The position numbers and the translations under genes were made by a program. A DNA stretch of 64,000 nucleotides from Rhodocyclaceae bacterium (lineage in GTDB: Bacteria > Pseudomonadota > Gammaproteobacteria > Burkholderiales > Rhodocyclaceae), in NCBI GenBank assembly GCA_019455325.1, contig JACFMQ010000001.1:135071-199070 (forward strand). The letters are read 5' to 3'. Shown piece after piece: positions 50,564 through 59,891 of this stretch. Positions within the stretch are counted from its first letter, which is position 1. The number at the start of each line of letters is the position of its first letter. The notes beneath the pieces are model-generated. The model was not told where the DNA came from. It did not search any database and worked only from the letters and a program-made list of their open reading frames with translations.

Positions 50564-51791
50564 CAAATCCCGCCGCACTCCCTTCCGGCCGCCGCAGGGC
50601 GCGAAAGCGAAAACGCGGCCCGCCGCCTTCGAGCGCTACGGCGACGACGAGGCGCTCGACCGGGCGGTGAACGGCAACCGCCTGCCGCAGGAAAAACCGG
50701 CGAACAAGGCGCCGGCGCCGGGCGGCCGCCGCGGCCGCACCAGCGTCGAGCAGCAGGGCGAGCCGGAGCGCCTGCACAAGGTGCTGGCGCAGTCCGGTAT
50801 CGGCTCGCGGCGCGAGATGGAGGAGATGATCGTCGCCGGCCGCATCAGCGTGAACGGCCTGCCGGCGCACGTCGGTCAACTGGTCGGACCGAGCGACCGG
50901 ATCAAGGTGAACGGCAAGCTGGTGCACGCCAAGTTCTCCTTCTCCAGCCGGCTGCCGCGCGTGATCATGTACCACAAGCCGGAGGGCGAGATCGTCTCGC
51001 GCGACGATCCGGAGAAGCGCGCCTCGGTGTTCGACGCGCTGCCGCGCATCAACGGCGGCCGCTGGGTGGCCGTCGGCCGGCTCGACTTCAACACCAGCGG
51101 CCTGCTGCTGTTCACCAGCTCCGGCGAACTGGCCAACCGGCTGATGCACCCGCGCTACCAGCTGGTGCGCGAGTACGCGGCGCGCGTGCTCGGCGACCTC
51201 TCCGAGGAGAAGATCGAGCAACTGCGCGAGGGCGTCGAGCTGGAGGACGGCCCGGCGCACTTCGAGACGATCGAGGACGGCGGCGGCCAGGGTGCCAACC
51301 ACTGGTACCGCGTGACCCTCTCGGAAGGCCGCAACCGCGAGGTGCGGCGCATGTTCGAGGCGGTCGGCGCCACGGTCAGCCGGCTGATCCGCGTGCGCTA
51401 CGGCCCCTTCCTGCTGCCGCCGTACCTGAAGCGCGGCAAGACCAAGGAGCTGGAAGAAGCGGAAGTGCAGGCGCTGATGAAGAGCTTCGGCGTCGGCTCG
51501 GGCGGCGAGGAGAAGGGACGCGCGCGCGCCGCCCGGCCGGCCGGCGAGGTCGACGGCAACCGGGCGCCGCGCCCTGGCCGCGCGCCGCGCGACGGCAAGG
51601 TCGTCGACGGCAACCGCGCGCCGGCGCCGCGCAAGGCGCGGCCGCCGCGACGGGGTTCGGCGGCCGGCGGCGAGGCGGACGGCAACAAGCGCGCCGAGGG
51701 CGGCGCACGCACCGGCGGCAAGCCGGCGGCGGGCGGCCGACCCGCCGGCGGCGGCCGCCGGGGACGCGGGCGCGCGCCGAAGCCGGAATAG
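50556..51791 (+). CDS. rluB: 23S rRNA pseudouridine 2605 synthase
   Basis: Pseudouridine synthase of the RsuA group, 411 residues. An N-terminal basic stretch is followed by an S4 RNA-binding domain (about 70-130) and the catalytic domain with Asp177 in [13 protein letters not shown] and the [15 protein letters not shown] box. The last 100 residues are a low-complexity Arg/Gly/Pro/Ala tail with the unit DGNR or DGNK repeated at least three times, probably an RNA-binding disordered tail. The scpB-rluB order is common in Betaproteobacteria. Confidence 0.93.
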   Translation: MVNKSRRTPFRPPQGAKAKTRPAAFERYGDDEALDRAVNGNRLPQEKPANKAPAPGGRRGRTSVEQQGEPERLHKVLAQSGIGSRREMEEMIVAGRISVNGLPAHVGQLVGPSDRIKVNGKLVHAKFSFSSRLPRVIMYHKPEGEIVSRDDPEKRASVFDALPRINGGRWVAVGRLDFNTSGLLLFTSSGELANRLMHPRYQLVREYAARVLGDLSEEKIEQLREGVELEDGPAHFETIEDGGGQGANHWYRVTLSEGRNREVRRMFEAVGATVSRLIRVRYGPFLLPPYLKRGKTKELEEAEVQALMKSFGVGSGGEEKGRARAARPAGEVDGNRAPRPGRAPRDGKVVDGNRAPAPRKARPPRRGSAAGGEADGNKRAEGGARTGGKPAAGGRPAGGGRRGRGRAPKPE

Positions 51792-51823
51792 CGGCGGAAT
51801 AGCGGCGCCGGGTGGCGACTTCG

Positions 51824-51853
51824 TTGCCATCCGGCCGCGTTTCCCGCTATAAT
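51824..51853 (+). promoter_or_regulatory. Promoter of the rimP-nusA-infB operon
   Basis: TTGCCA at 51824-51829 and a perfect TATAAT at 51848-51853, 18 bases apart. The start codon of rimP is 80 bases further, leaving an untranslated leader of about 72 bases with two hairpins. Confidence 0.8.
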
Positions 51854-51872
51854 CCGACGCTTTCTTCCGCCG

Positions 51873-51924
51873 GCCTCCGTTGAGGCGGGGCATTTCTGGA
51901 TGGGCGTTTCGCCCATTTTTTATT
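51873..51924 (+). promoter_or_regulatory. Attenuator-like leader of the rimP-nusA-infB operon
   Basis: A first hairpin is GCCTC-CGTT-GAGGC (51873-51886). A second, ATGGGCG-TTT-CGCCCAT (51900-51916), is followed by TTTTTATTT and so looks like an intrinsic terminator. It ends about ten bases before the rimP ATG and lies after the promoter, so it can only act on this operon or on read-through from rluB. NusA, made by this operon, affects pausing and termination, which would allow feedback. Confidence 0.75.
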
Positions 51925-51932
51925 TGTAGCGC

Positions 51933-52373
51933 ATGAACCTTCACGAACTGATCGAGAAAACCGTCGCCGGCCTCGGCTATGAGCTGGTCGACCTGGAGAT
52001 GAGCCCGCGCGCGCGCGTTCTCCGGGTGTTCATCGACAAGCCGGAAAAGGCGCGCGGCGTGGACATCGACGATTGCGTCGCCGTCAGCAACCAGTTGTCG
52101 CGGGTGCTGACCGTCGAGAACATCGACTACGACCGCCTCGAGGTATCGTCGCCCGGCCTCGACCGGCCGCTGAAGAAGCCGGCCGACTACGAGCGCTTCG
52201 CCGGCTCGGAGGTGCATCTCAAGCTGCGCGTTCCCGTCAACGGTCGTCGCAATTTCAACGGTGTCCTGCAGGGGCTGCAGGACGGCAAGCTGCGCCTCGC
52301 CCTCGAAGCGGGCGAGGTGGAACTGGACCTGGGCAACGTCGAGCGTGCCCGTCTGGTCCCCAGGTTCGATTGA
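51933..52373 (+). CDS. rimP: Ribosome maturation factor RimP
   Basis: Needed for 30S subunit maturation. The 146-residue protein has the two-domain RimP layout with [39 protein letters not shown] and [19 protein letters not shown]. First gene of the operon with nusA and infB. No strong ribosome-binding site is seen before the ATG. Confidence 0.95.
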   Translation: MNLHELIEKTVAGLGYELVDLEMSPRARVLRVFIDKPEKARGVDIDDCVAVSNQLSRVLTVENIDYDRLEVSSPGLDRPLKKPADYERFAGSEVHLKLRVPVNGRRNFNGVLQGLQDGKLRLALEAGEVELDLGNVERARLVPRFD

Positions 52374-52399
52374 GCCTGGACAAAGGAGGTTAGGAAAGA

Positions 52400-53872
52400 A
52401 TGAGCCGCGAAATTCTGCTGCTGGTCGATGCGCTGGCGCGCGAAAAGAACGTTCCCAAGGACATCGTCTTCGGCGCCCTCGAACTGGCGCTGGCCTCGGC
52501 GACCAAGAAGCGCATCCACGACGAGGCCGACGTGCGCGTCGCCATCGACCGCGAAACCGGCGACTTCGACAGCTTCCGCCGCTGGGCGGTGGTCGCCGAC
52601 GACGACTTCGAGAACGAGCACCTGCAGGTGCCGATCTCGGCGGCGCTGGTCGAGGACCCGGAATTCCAGGTCGGCGACTTCATCGAGGAGCCGCTCGAAC
52701 CGATCGACTTCGGCCGCATCGGTGCGCAGGCCGCCAAGCAGGTGATCCTGCAGAAGATCCGCGACGCCGAGCGCGAGCAGATCCTCAACGACTTCCTCGA
52801 GCGCGGCGAGCACATCGTCTCCGGCACGATCAAGCGCATGGAGCGCGGCAACGCCATCATCGAGTCGGGCAAGGTCGAGGCCGTGCTGCCGCGCGACCAG
52901 ACGATCCCGAAGGAGAACGTGCGCATCGGCGACCGCGTCAAGGCCTACCTGCTGAAGATCGACCGCCAGGCGCGCGGCCCGCAACTGATCCTGTCGCGCA
53001 CCGCCCCCGAATTCATCATGAAGCTGTTCGAGCTGGAAGTGCCGGAGATCGACGACGGCCTGATGGAGATCAAGGCCGCTGCCCGCGACCCCGGCATGCG
53101 CGCGAAGATCGCGGTCAAGTCGAACGACCAGCGCATCGACCCGATCGGCACCTGCGTCGGCCTGCGCGGCACCCGCGTCCAGGCGGTGACCAACGAACTC
53201 GCCGGCGAACGCGTGGACATCGTGCTGTGGTCGGCCGATCCGGCGCAGTTCGTGGTCGGCGCGCTGGCACCGGCCGAAGTCTCGTCGATCGTCGTCGACG
53301 AGGAGAAGCACAGCATGGACGTGGTCGTGGACGAGGACAACCTGGCCATCGCCATCGGCCGCGGCGGCCAGAACGTGCGGCTGGCGTCCGAGCTGACCGG
53401 CTGGACGATCAACCTGATGACCGAGGAAGAGTCGCAGAAGAAGTCCGAGGCCGAGACCGCCGCCATCCGCGTGCTCTTCATGGAGAAGCTCGACGTCGAC
53501 GAGGAGGTCGCCGACATCCTGATCGAGGAAGGCTTCTCGACGCTGGAAGAGGTGGCCTACGTGCCGCTGCACGAGATGCTCGAGATCGAAGCCTTCGACG
53601 AGGCGACCGTGCAGGAGCTGCGCGACCGCGCCCGCAACGTGCTGCTGACCGAGGCGATCGCCACCGAGGAGCAGCTCGAAGGCGTCGAGGAGGCGATGAT
53701 CAATCTCGACGGCATGGACAAGGCGCTCGCCGCCCGGCTCGCCGGCAGCGGCATCAAGACCCGCGACGACCTGGGCGACCTGGCCGTCGACGAACTGACT
53801 GAAATGACCGGCATCGACGCCGACCGTGCGACACAGCTGATCACCAACGCGCGCGCGCACTGGTTCGAGTAA
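52400..53872 (+). CDS. nusA: Transcription termination/antitermination protein NusA
   Basis: RNA polymerase-binding elongation factor, 490 residues. Order of parts: N-terminal polymerase-binding domain (1 to about 125), S1 domain (about 135-200), KH1 and KH2 (about 230-345, with [20 protein letters not shown] and [12 protein letters not shown]), and two acidic helix-hairpin repeats (about 365-490), the extended form found in Proteobacteria. AAAGGAGG precedes the ATG. Confidence 0.96.
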   Translation: MSREILLLVDALAREKNVPKDIVFGALELALASATKKRIHDEADVRVAIDRETGDFDSFRRWAVVADDDFENEHLQVPISAALVEDPEFQVGDFIEEPLEPIDFGRIGAQAAKQVILQKIRDAEREQILNDFLERGEHIVSGTIKRMERGNAIIESGKVEAVLPRDQTIPKENVRIGDRVKAYLLKIDRQARGPQLILSRTAPEFIMKLFELEVPEIDDGLMEIKAAARDPGMRAKIAVKSNDQRIDPIGTCVGLRGTRVQAVTNELAGERVDIVLWSADPAQFVVGALAPAEVSSIVVDEEKHSMDVVVDEDNLAIAIGRGGQNVRLASELTGWTINLMTEEESQKKSEAETAAIRVLFMEKLDVDEEVADILIEEGFSTLEEVAYVPLHEMLEIEAFDEATVQELRDRARNVLLTEAIATEEQLEGVEEAMINLDGMDKALAARLAGSGIKTRDDLGDLAVDELTEMTGIDADRATQLITNARAHWFE

Positions 53873-53893
53873 GCGACAGGGAGAAGAAACCAT

Positions 53894-56620
53894 ATGGCGC
53901 AAACGAGTGTTTCCCAGTTTGCGGGCGAACTGAAACTGCCCGCGACATCCTTGCTCGAGCAACTGAGGAAGGCCGGCGTCGACAAGAAGGGCGTCGACGA
54001 CCTGCTCACCGAGGCCGACAAGTCGATGCTCCTCGACTACCTGCGCAAGGCGCACGGCGAGGCGCAGGCGAAGACCAAGATCACGCTGACGCGCAAGCAG
54101 ACGAGCGAGATCAAGGCGCACGACGCCTCGGGCAAGACCCGCACGGTGCAGGTCGAGGTGCGCAAGAAGCGCGTGCTGGTCAAGCGCGACCCCGCCGAGC
54201 TGGCGGCCGAGGCCGTCGTTGCGGCGCCGGTCGTCGAGCCGGTGGTTGAAGAACCGGTCGTACCGGTCGTCGTCGCGCCCGAGCCGGAACCCGTGGTCGT
54301 CGTCGTGCCGGAACCGGTGGTCGAGGTCCCGGCGGCGCCGATCGTCGTCGAAGCGGCGCCGGAAGCTCCGGAAGCGCCGGCGAAGACGACCAAGGCGACC
54401 AAGACGAAGGCGGTCCGGCCGTCGCTGGCCTCGGTGATCGGCGAGGAAGAAGTGCGTCAGCGCGAGGAAGAGGCGCGCCGCGCCGCCGCGCTGGCCGAGC
54501 GCCAGGCCGCCGATTTCCGCGAGCGCCAGGAGCGCCAGGCGGAGCTTGCCCGCCTGCGCCTGGAAGCCGAGGAAAAGGCCGTCGCCGCGCGCGCCGCGGA
54601 GGCCGCCAAGGCCGCCGCCGCGCAGAGCGCGGCCGAGAAGCCGGCCGAGGACAAGACCCTGCACCGTCCGGCGAAGCCGGAAGGCAAGGGCAAGGACGCC
54701 AAGAAGGACGACAAGAAGGGCACCTGGACCGACAGCGCCCGGAAGCGCGGCATCAAGACGCGCGGCGGCGACGCCGGCGGCGGCTGGCGCGACGGCAAGG
54801 GCGGCGGCCGGCACGGCAAGCGCGACGACGGCGAGCACGCCTTCCAGGCGCCGACCGAGCCGCTGGTGCGCGAAGTGCACGTGCCGGAGACGATCTCCGT
54901 CGCCGACCTCGCCCACAAGATGGCGGTCAAGGCCACCGAGGTCATCAAGACGATGATGAAGATGGGCTCGATGGTCACCATTAACCAGGTGCTCGACCAG
55001 GAGACGGCGATGATCGTCGTCGAGGAGATGGGCCACAAGGCGCTCGCCGCCAAGCTCGACGATCCGGACGCCTTCCTCGAGGAAAACGCCGAGCACAAGG
55101 ATTACGTGCTCGAACCGCGGGCGCCGGTGGTCACCGTCATGGGCCACGTCGACCACGGCAAGACCTCGCTGCTCGACTACATCCGGCGCACGCGCGTCGC
55201 CTCCGGCGAGGCCGGCGGCATCACGCAGCACATCGGCGCCTACCACGTCGAGACGCCGCGCGGCATGGTCACCTTCCTCGACACGCCGGGCCACGAGGCG
55301 TTCACGGCGATGCGCGCGCGCGGCGCCAAGGCGACCGACATCGTCATCCTGGTCGTCGCCGCCGACGACGGCGTCATGCCACAGACCAAGGAAGCGATCC
55401 ACCACGCGAAGGCGGCCGGCGTGCCGATCGTCGTCGCCGTGACCAAGGTCGACAAGCCGGAAGCCAACCCCGACCGCGTCAAGCAGGAACTGGTCGCCGA
55501 GGAAGTGGTGCCGGAAGAATACGGCGGCGATTCGCCCTTCATCGGCGTTTCGGCGAAGACCGGGCAGGGCATCGACGATCTGCTGGAGCAGGTCCTACTG
55601 CAGGCGGAAGTGCTCGAACTCAAGGCGGCCAAGGATTCCCCTGCCAAGGGCCTGATCATCGAAGCCCGCCTCGACAAGGGCCGTGGCCCGGTGGCGACGA
55701 TGCTGGTGCAGACCGGCACGCTGCGCCAGGGCGACATGCTGCTCGCCGGCCAGATGTTCGGCAAGATTCGCGCGATGCTCGACGAGAACGGCAAGCCGAT
55801 CAAGGAAGCCGGCCCGTCGATTCCGGTCGAGATCCAGGGCCTGTCCGACGTTCCGGCCGCCGGCGAAGAGGCCGTGGTGCTCGGCGACGAGAAGAAGGCG
55901 CGCGAAATCGCGCTCTTCCGCCAGGGCAAGTTCCGCGACGTCAAGCTGGCCAAGGCGCAGGCCGCCAAGCTGGAGAACATCTTCGAACAGATGGGCGAGG
56001 GCGAGGTGAAGACCCTGCCGCTGATCATCAAGGCCGACGTCCAGGGCTCGCAGGAGGCGCTGGTGCAGTCGCTGCAGAAGCTGTCGACCGGCGAGGTTAA
56101 GGTCAATGTCATCCACGCCGCGGTCGGCGGCATCAGCGAATCCGACGTGAACCTGGCGCAGGCCTCGAAGGCCGTGATCATCGGCTTCAACACGCGCGCC
56201 GACGCCGGCGCGCGCAAGGCGGCCGAGAGCTTCGGCGTCGATATCCGCTACTACAACATCATCTACGATGCGGTGGACGAGGTGAAGTCGGCGCTCTCTG
56301 GCATGCTGTCGCCGGAGAAGAAGGAGGAGATCATCGGCGCCGTCGAGATCCGTCAGGTCTTCCGCGCCTCGAAGATCGGCACCATCGCCGGCTGCTACGT
56401 GCTCGACGGCGTCGTCAGGCGCGGCGCCCGCGCGCGGCTCTTGCGCGGCAACGTCGTCCAGTGGGACGGCGAGCTCGATTCGCTCAAGCGCTTCAAGGAC
56501 GACGTCAAGGAAGTCAAGGCCAACTTCGAGTGCGGTCTGTCGCTGAAGAACTTCAACGACATCGAAGAAGGCGACCAGCTCGAAATCTACGAGATCAAGG
56601 AAATTGCCCGGACGCTCTAA
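53894..56620 (+). CDS. infB: Translation initiation factor IF-2
   Basis: GTPase that brings fMet-tRNA to the 30S subunit; 908 residues. An N-terminal IF2 subdomain is followed by a long charged and Pro/Val/Glu-rich linker (about 90-310), a second N-terminal helical domain and the G domain (G1 [15 protein letters not shown]3 DTPGHEAF, G4 TKVDKPEA), then the beta-barrel and C-terminal tRNA-binding domains. A CATATG start follows GGGAGAAG. rbfA begins inside the last codons. Confidence 0.97.
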   Translation: MAQTSVSQFAGELKLPATSLLEQLRKAGVDKKGVDDLLTEADKSMLLDYLRKAHGEAQAKTKITLTRKQTSEIKAHDASGKTRTVQVEVRKKRVLVKRDPAELAAEAVVAAPVVEPVVEEPVVPVVVAPEPEPVVVVVPEPVVEVPAAPIVVEAAPEAPEAPAKTTKATKTKAVRPSLASVIGEEEVRQREEEARRAAALAERQAADFRERQERQAELARLRLEAEEKAVAARAAEAAKAAAAQSAAEKPAEDKTLHRPAKPEGKGKDAKKDDKKGTWTDSARKRGIKTRGGDAGGGWRDGKGGGRHGKRDDGEHAFQAPTEPLVREVHVPETISVADLAHKMAVKATEVIKTMMKMGSMVTINQVLDQETAMIVVEEMGHKALAAKLDDPDAFLEENAEHKDYVLEPRAPVVTVMGHVDHGKTSLLDYIRRTRVASGEAGGITQHIGAYHVETPRGMVTFLDTPGHEAFTAMRARGAKATDIVILVVAADDGVMPQTKEAIHHAKAAGVPIVVAVTKVDKPEANPDRVKQELVAEEVVPEEYGGDSPFIGVSAKTGQGIDDLLEQVLLQAEVLELKAAKDSPAKGLIIEARLDKGRGPVATMLVQTGTLRQGDMLLAGQMFGKIRAMLDENGKPIKEAGPSIPVEIQGLSDVPAAGEEAVVLGDEKKAREIALFRQGKFRDVKLAKAQAAKLENIFEQMGEGEVKTLPLIIKADVQGSQEALVQSLQKLSTGEVKVNVIHAAVGGISESDVNLAQASKAVIIGFNTRADAGARKAAESFGVDIRYYNIIYDAVDEVKSALSGMLSPEKKEEIIGAVEIRQVFRASKIGTIAGCYVLDGVVRRGARARLLRGNVVQWDGELDSLKRFKDDVKEVKANFECGLSLKNFNDIEEGDQLEIYEIKEIARTL

Positions 56621-57038
56621 GCACCACGCCGCCGGCTTCTCGCGCAAGGAGCGCGTCAACGGACAGATCCGCCGCGAGCTGGCGGATCTGATCCGCGGCG
56701 AGCTGAAGGACCCGCGCGTGGGCATGGTCAGCATCACCGAGGTCGAGGTGACGCCGGACTACGCGCACGCCAAGGTCTGGTTCAGCACGCTCGCCGGCGA
56801 GGAGAAGATTCCCGAGGTCCTGCAGGGGCTGAAGCAGGCGTCCGGCTTCCTGCGCCGCGAGCTGGGGCGCCGCGTGCGCATCCACACGACGCCGGAGCTG
56901 CACTTCGTGCACGACGCCTCGCTCGAACGCGGCGCCGACCTGTCGCGGCTGATCGACGAGGCCAACCGCCTGCACGGCGAGGATTCGGCGCCCGCCGAAT
57001 CCGCCGCGCCTCCCGACAAGGACGCCGACGGCGAATGA
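56604..57038 (+). CDS. rbfA: Ribosome-binding factor A
   Basis: 16S rRNA 5'-end maturation and cold-adaptation factor. The 144 residues contain [30 protein letters not shown] and [15 protein letters not shown], then an acidic tail. The best start is a TTG that overlaps the end of infB by 17 bases and has AAGGA a few bases upstream; no ATG exists before the conserved region. truB overlaps its end by four bases. Confidence 0.92.
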   Translation: MPGRSKHHAAGFSRKERVNGQIRRELADLIRGELKDPRVGMVSITEVEVTPDYAHAKVWFSTLAGEEKIPEVLQGLKQASGFLRRELGRRVRIHTTPELHFVHDASLERGADLSRLIDEANRLHGEDSAPAESAAPPDKDADGE

Positions 57039-57928
57039 ACCCGCCCGCCCGGCGCCGCTGGCGGCGGGTCGACGGCGTCCTGCTCCTCGACAAGCCCTCC
57101 GGCATCAGCTCCAACGACGCGCTGCAGAAGGCGCGCCGCCTGTTCTCGGCCGAGAAGGCCGGCCACACCGGCACCCTCGACCCGCTCGCCTCCGGCCTGC
57201 TGCCGCTGTGCTTCGGCGAGGCGACCAAGTTTTCCGCCGACCTGCTCGACGCCGACAAGACCTACGAAGCGACGCTGCGCCTGGGCGCGACGACGACCAC
57301 CGCCGACGCCGAGGGCGAGGTGCTGGAGTGGCGGCCGGTGAACGTCGGCGAGGCCGAGGTCGCCGCCGCGCTGCCGCGCTTCACCGGCGCCATCGAACAG
57401 GTGCCGCCGATGTATTCGGCCTTGAAGCGCGACGGCCGTCCGCTCTATGAACTCGCCCGGCAGGGCGTCGAGGTCGAGCGCGCGGCGCGCGCGGTGTTCA
57501 TCCACGAACTGACGCTGCTCGGCGTTTCCGGGGAAGACGTCTCGATCCGCGTAACCTGCAGCAAGGGCACCTACGTGCGCACGCTGGCCGAGGACATCGG
57601 CGCCGCGCTCGGCTGCGGCGCGCACCTCGTCGCGCTGCGGCGCACGCGCGTCGGCCCGCTCGATCTTGCCGGCGCGCGCACGCTGGCGGACATCGAGGCG
57701 TGCGCGGAGGAGGCGCAGGACGGCCTGCTGCTGCCCGTGGATACGCTTCTCGCCGGGCTGCCGCCGGTCGTCCTCGACGCCGCCGCGGCGCTCCGCTTCG
57801 GCAACGGCAACCCGGTCGCCGCCGACCTTGCCGGCCCGTGCCGGGTCTATGCCGACGGCCGCCTGCTCGGGCTCGGCCGCGGCGACGGCGCCGGGCTGCT
57901 GCACCCGAAGCGCCTCGTCGCCCGCTGA
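57035..57928 (+). CDS. truB: tRNA pseudouridine 55 synthase
   Basis: Makes the T-loop pseudouridine of tRNAs. The 297 residues include GVLLLDKPSGISSNDAL and the catalytic Asp49 in GHTGTLDPLASGLLPLC, plus CSKGTYVRTLAEDIG and a C-terminal PUA-like domain (about 240-297). It ends the operon and converges on the CBS gene with one base between the two stop codons. Confidence 0.95.
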   Translation: MNPPARRRWRRVDGVLLLDKPSGISSNDALQKARRLFSAEKAGHTGTLDPLASGLLPLCFGEATKFSADLLDADKTYEATLRLGATTTTADAEGEVLEWRPVNVGEAEVAAALPRFTGAIEQVPPMYSALKRDGRPLYELARQGVEVERAARAVFIHELTLLGVSGEDVSIRVTCSKGTYVRTLAEDIGAALGCGAHLVALRRTRVGPLDLAGARTLADIEACAEEAQDGLLLPVDTLLAGLPPVVLDAAAALRFGNGNPVAADLAGPCRVYADGRLLGLGRGDGAGLLHPKRLVAR

Positions 57929-57929
57929 T

Positions 57930-58526
57930 TCAGACGGCGGCGATCGCCGCCTCGATCTCGGCGAAGGTCCTTGCCGTTTCCCCCTCCGGCAGCGGCATGC
58001 CGAGCTGGCGCGCGATCTGCGTCGCCGAGAAGACGCCGCAGACCACCTGCCGGCCGTGCGCGTCGCGGTCGACGACGAAGGCGTGCTGCCGGCCGCAGGC
58101 TCTCAGCGTGGCGACGACGTGGCCGACCTCGGCGCGCGTGACCATGGAGAGTTCGATGGTGTCGAGCCGCACGACCGGCGTCATGATGTGCGCCACGCGC
58201 AGTTCGCCGCGGCTCAGGCCGTGGTTCTGCGCCGACTGCAGCGGCCGCTCGCCGAGCACGTCGCTGGCGGTGACGACGCCCTGCAGCCGCCGCGCCTCGT
58301 CGACGACGAAGAGCATGCGCACGCCGCGATGGATCATCGCCTGGTTGGCGTCGGCGACGAGTGCGCCGGCCTCGATGGCGGCGGCGGGGGTGCGGCTGAG
58401 GTCGGTCATCACCTGCAGCGCCGGCGAATCGAGGTAGACCGGCGGCGGCGTCAGGCTGGCGGAAACGAAGCAGCCGGCGGAAGAAACGGCGCCGGTGGCG
58501 AGCGCGGGGTAGTTGGCGCGTGTCAT
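57930..58526 (-). CDS. CBS-domain protein
   Basis: A 198-residue protein with a tandem CBS pair (about residues 36-95 and 115-180; AAIEAGALVADANQAMIHRGVRMLFVVDEARRLQGVVTASDVLG is the first). CBS pairs bind adenine nucleotides and act as sensors. No effector domain is attached, and the partner is unknown. GGAGACC lies upstream of the ATG. It is separated from the UPF0149 gene by a terminator, so it is its own unit. Confidence 0.88.
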   Translation of the reverse strand: MTRANYPALATGAVSSAGCFVSASLTPPPVYLDSPALQVMTDLSRTPAAAIEAGALVADANQAMIHRGVRMLFVVDEARRLQGVVTASDVLGERPLQSAQNHGLSRGELRVAHIMTPVVRLDTIELSMVTRAEVGHVVATLRACGRQHAFVVDRDAHGRQVVCGVFSATQIARQLGMPLPEGETARTFAEIEAAIAAV

Positions 58527-58546
58527 GAACGGTCTCCTTGGCGGTG

Positions 58547-58579
58547 GAAAAGGCGGGCCGCATTCTCGCGGCGGCCCGC
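58547..58579 (-). terminator. Terminator after the queF-UPF0149 unit
   Basis: On the minus strand GCGGGCCGC (58579-58571) pairs perfectly with GCGGCCCGC (58561-58553) around a nine-base loop, followed by C and TTTT (58551-58548). It lies about 45 bases after the stop of the UPF0149 gene. Confidence 0.65.
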
Positions 58580-58623
58580 AACCGTCAGACTCGCGCGCCG
58601 GCGGCCGGTTCCGGCGCCAGGGC

Positions 58624-59337
58624 CTACGCTAGCGCGCCGCAGCAGTGCTTGTACTTCTTGCCGGAGCCGCAGGGGCAGGCGTCGTTGCGGCCGACCTTGC
58701 CGTCGCCGCGGCGGATCGTGCCGTGGCCGCGCTTGGCGGTCCAGAACATGAAGATCTCGGAGACGGCGCGCGCCAGTTCCTCTTCCGAATCGCGCAGCAG
58801 CTCGGCCAGCTCCTCGCCTTCCGGCCAGGACTCGCCGTGCTCGCGGGCGGCGGCCTCGGCCTCGCCGGTGAGCACCATCAGCGGGAACAGGCGCTCGTCC
58901 AGCCACTCGATCTCCTCCTCGTCGTCGAGGCCCTCGAACCAGTCCTCGACCGCCGTGTCGACGCCGTGCAGGTAGGCCAGGCACCACGGCTCGTAGTCGC
59001 TCGGCGCGTCGTCGGCGTCGCTCTCCGGGTAGAGATAGAGCAGCAGCGGCTCGTCGTCGGCGAGCTGGGCGGCGACGTCGGCGGCCAGCCGGCGCAGCAG
59101 TTCGGCGGCCTCCTGGCCGGCGGCGCTGGCCAGCCCGGCCTCGCTGCCGAGGATTTCCGCCAGCCACTCGCTTTCCGGCAGTTGCGCCGGACCGGCGAGC
59201 GCGGCGCAGAGATAGCCCTGCGCCTCGTCGAGGCGCATCGCCTCGTCGAAGGCCGGGTCGTCGAGCAGGGCTTCGAGGCGGTCGAGTTCGGCGTCGGTGA
59301 TCGCCGGCTCGCGGCCGGCGGCGGTGTTTTCGTTCAT
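58624..59337 (-). CDS. UPF0149 protein with SEC-C metal-binding motif
   Basis: A 237-residue acidic protein. The main part matches UPF0149 (YgfB/YecA type; [27 protein letters not shown]). The C-terminus is a SEC-C zinc motif ([19 protein letters not shown]), like that of SecA, giving a YecA-like layout. YecA proteins bind metal and ribosome-linked partners; the exact role is unknown. queF ends two bases before its start, so they are cotranscribed. Confidence 0.9.
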   Translation of the reverse strand: MNENTAAGREPAITDAELDRLEALLDDPAFDEAMRLDEAQGYLCAALAGPAQLPESEWLAEILGSEAGLASAAGQEAAELLRRLAADVAAQLADDEPLLLYLYPESDADDAPSDYEPWCLAYLHGVDTAVEDWFEGLDDEEEIEWLDERLFPLMVLTGEAEAAAREHGESWPEGEELAELLRDSEEELARAVSEIFMFWTAKRGHGTIRRGDGKVGRNDACPCGSGKKYKHCCGALA

Positions 59338-59340
59338 GGC

Positions 59341-59760
59341 TCAGCCTCGGGTGTTGGATTGGGATGCGAAGGTCGTCAGGTCGACGCGCGGCGCCGGCTG
59401 CCAGCCCTTCTTGCGGTGCTCGGCGACGACGTTGGTGAAGATGCCGCCGCGCACGTAGAACTTTGCGGTGAGCCGCATGTAGCGCGGCCTGGTGGCCTTC
59501 ACCAGGTCGTCGAGGATGCGGTTGGTGACGGCTTCGTGGAAGCAGCCCTGGTCGCGGAACGACCACATGTACAGCTTCAGGCTCTTCAGCTCGACGCAGA
59601 GTTTTTCCGGGATGTAGTCGAGGAGCAGCGTGGCGAAGTCCGGCTGGCCGGTCTTCGGGCACAGGCAGGTGAATTCCGGGATTTCCATGTGGATGTGGAA
59701 ATCGCGCTCCGGCGCGGGATTGGGAAAGGTTTCCAGGGTCTTGGAAGGCTGGCTGGGCAT
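59341..59760 (-). CDS. queF: NADPH-dependent 7-cyano-7-deazaguanine reductase
   Basis: Reduces preQ0 to preQ1 in queuosine synthesis. At 139 residues it is the short, unimodular type. The catalytic Cys34 and Asp41 are in [15 protein letters not shown], and the NADPH motif is [14 protein letters not shown]. The other que genes are not in the window. GGACCTCC lies upstream of the ATG, and a TATAAT box (59800-59795, minus) suggests a nearby promoter. Confidence 0.94.
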   Translation of the reverse strand: MPSQPSKTLETFPNPAPERDFHIHMEIPEFTCLCPKTGQPDFATLLLDYIPEKLCVELKSLKLYMWSFRDQGCFHEAVTNRILDDLVKATRPRYMRLTAKFYVRGGIFTNVVAEHRKKGWQPAPRVDLTTFASQSNTRG

Positions 59761-59891
59761 GCTCGGGAGGTCCGTGAAGGGGATGCAAAATGTTATTATA
59801 GCCGGCGATTCCGGGCCTTCCCCCGGGCCGCCCGCCGCTGCCGCCGAAACGGATCGAACCTTCCCGCCCCGCACGAGAACACGCCCCGCCC

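Noticed and set aside
57936-57951. 16-base perfect palindrome at the truB/CBS junction considered as a bidirectional terminator
   Set aside because: No T run on either side, and it lies within the CBS coding end where GGC/GCC codons produce palindromes easily.
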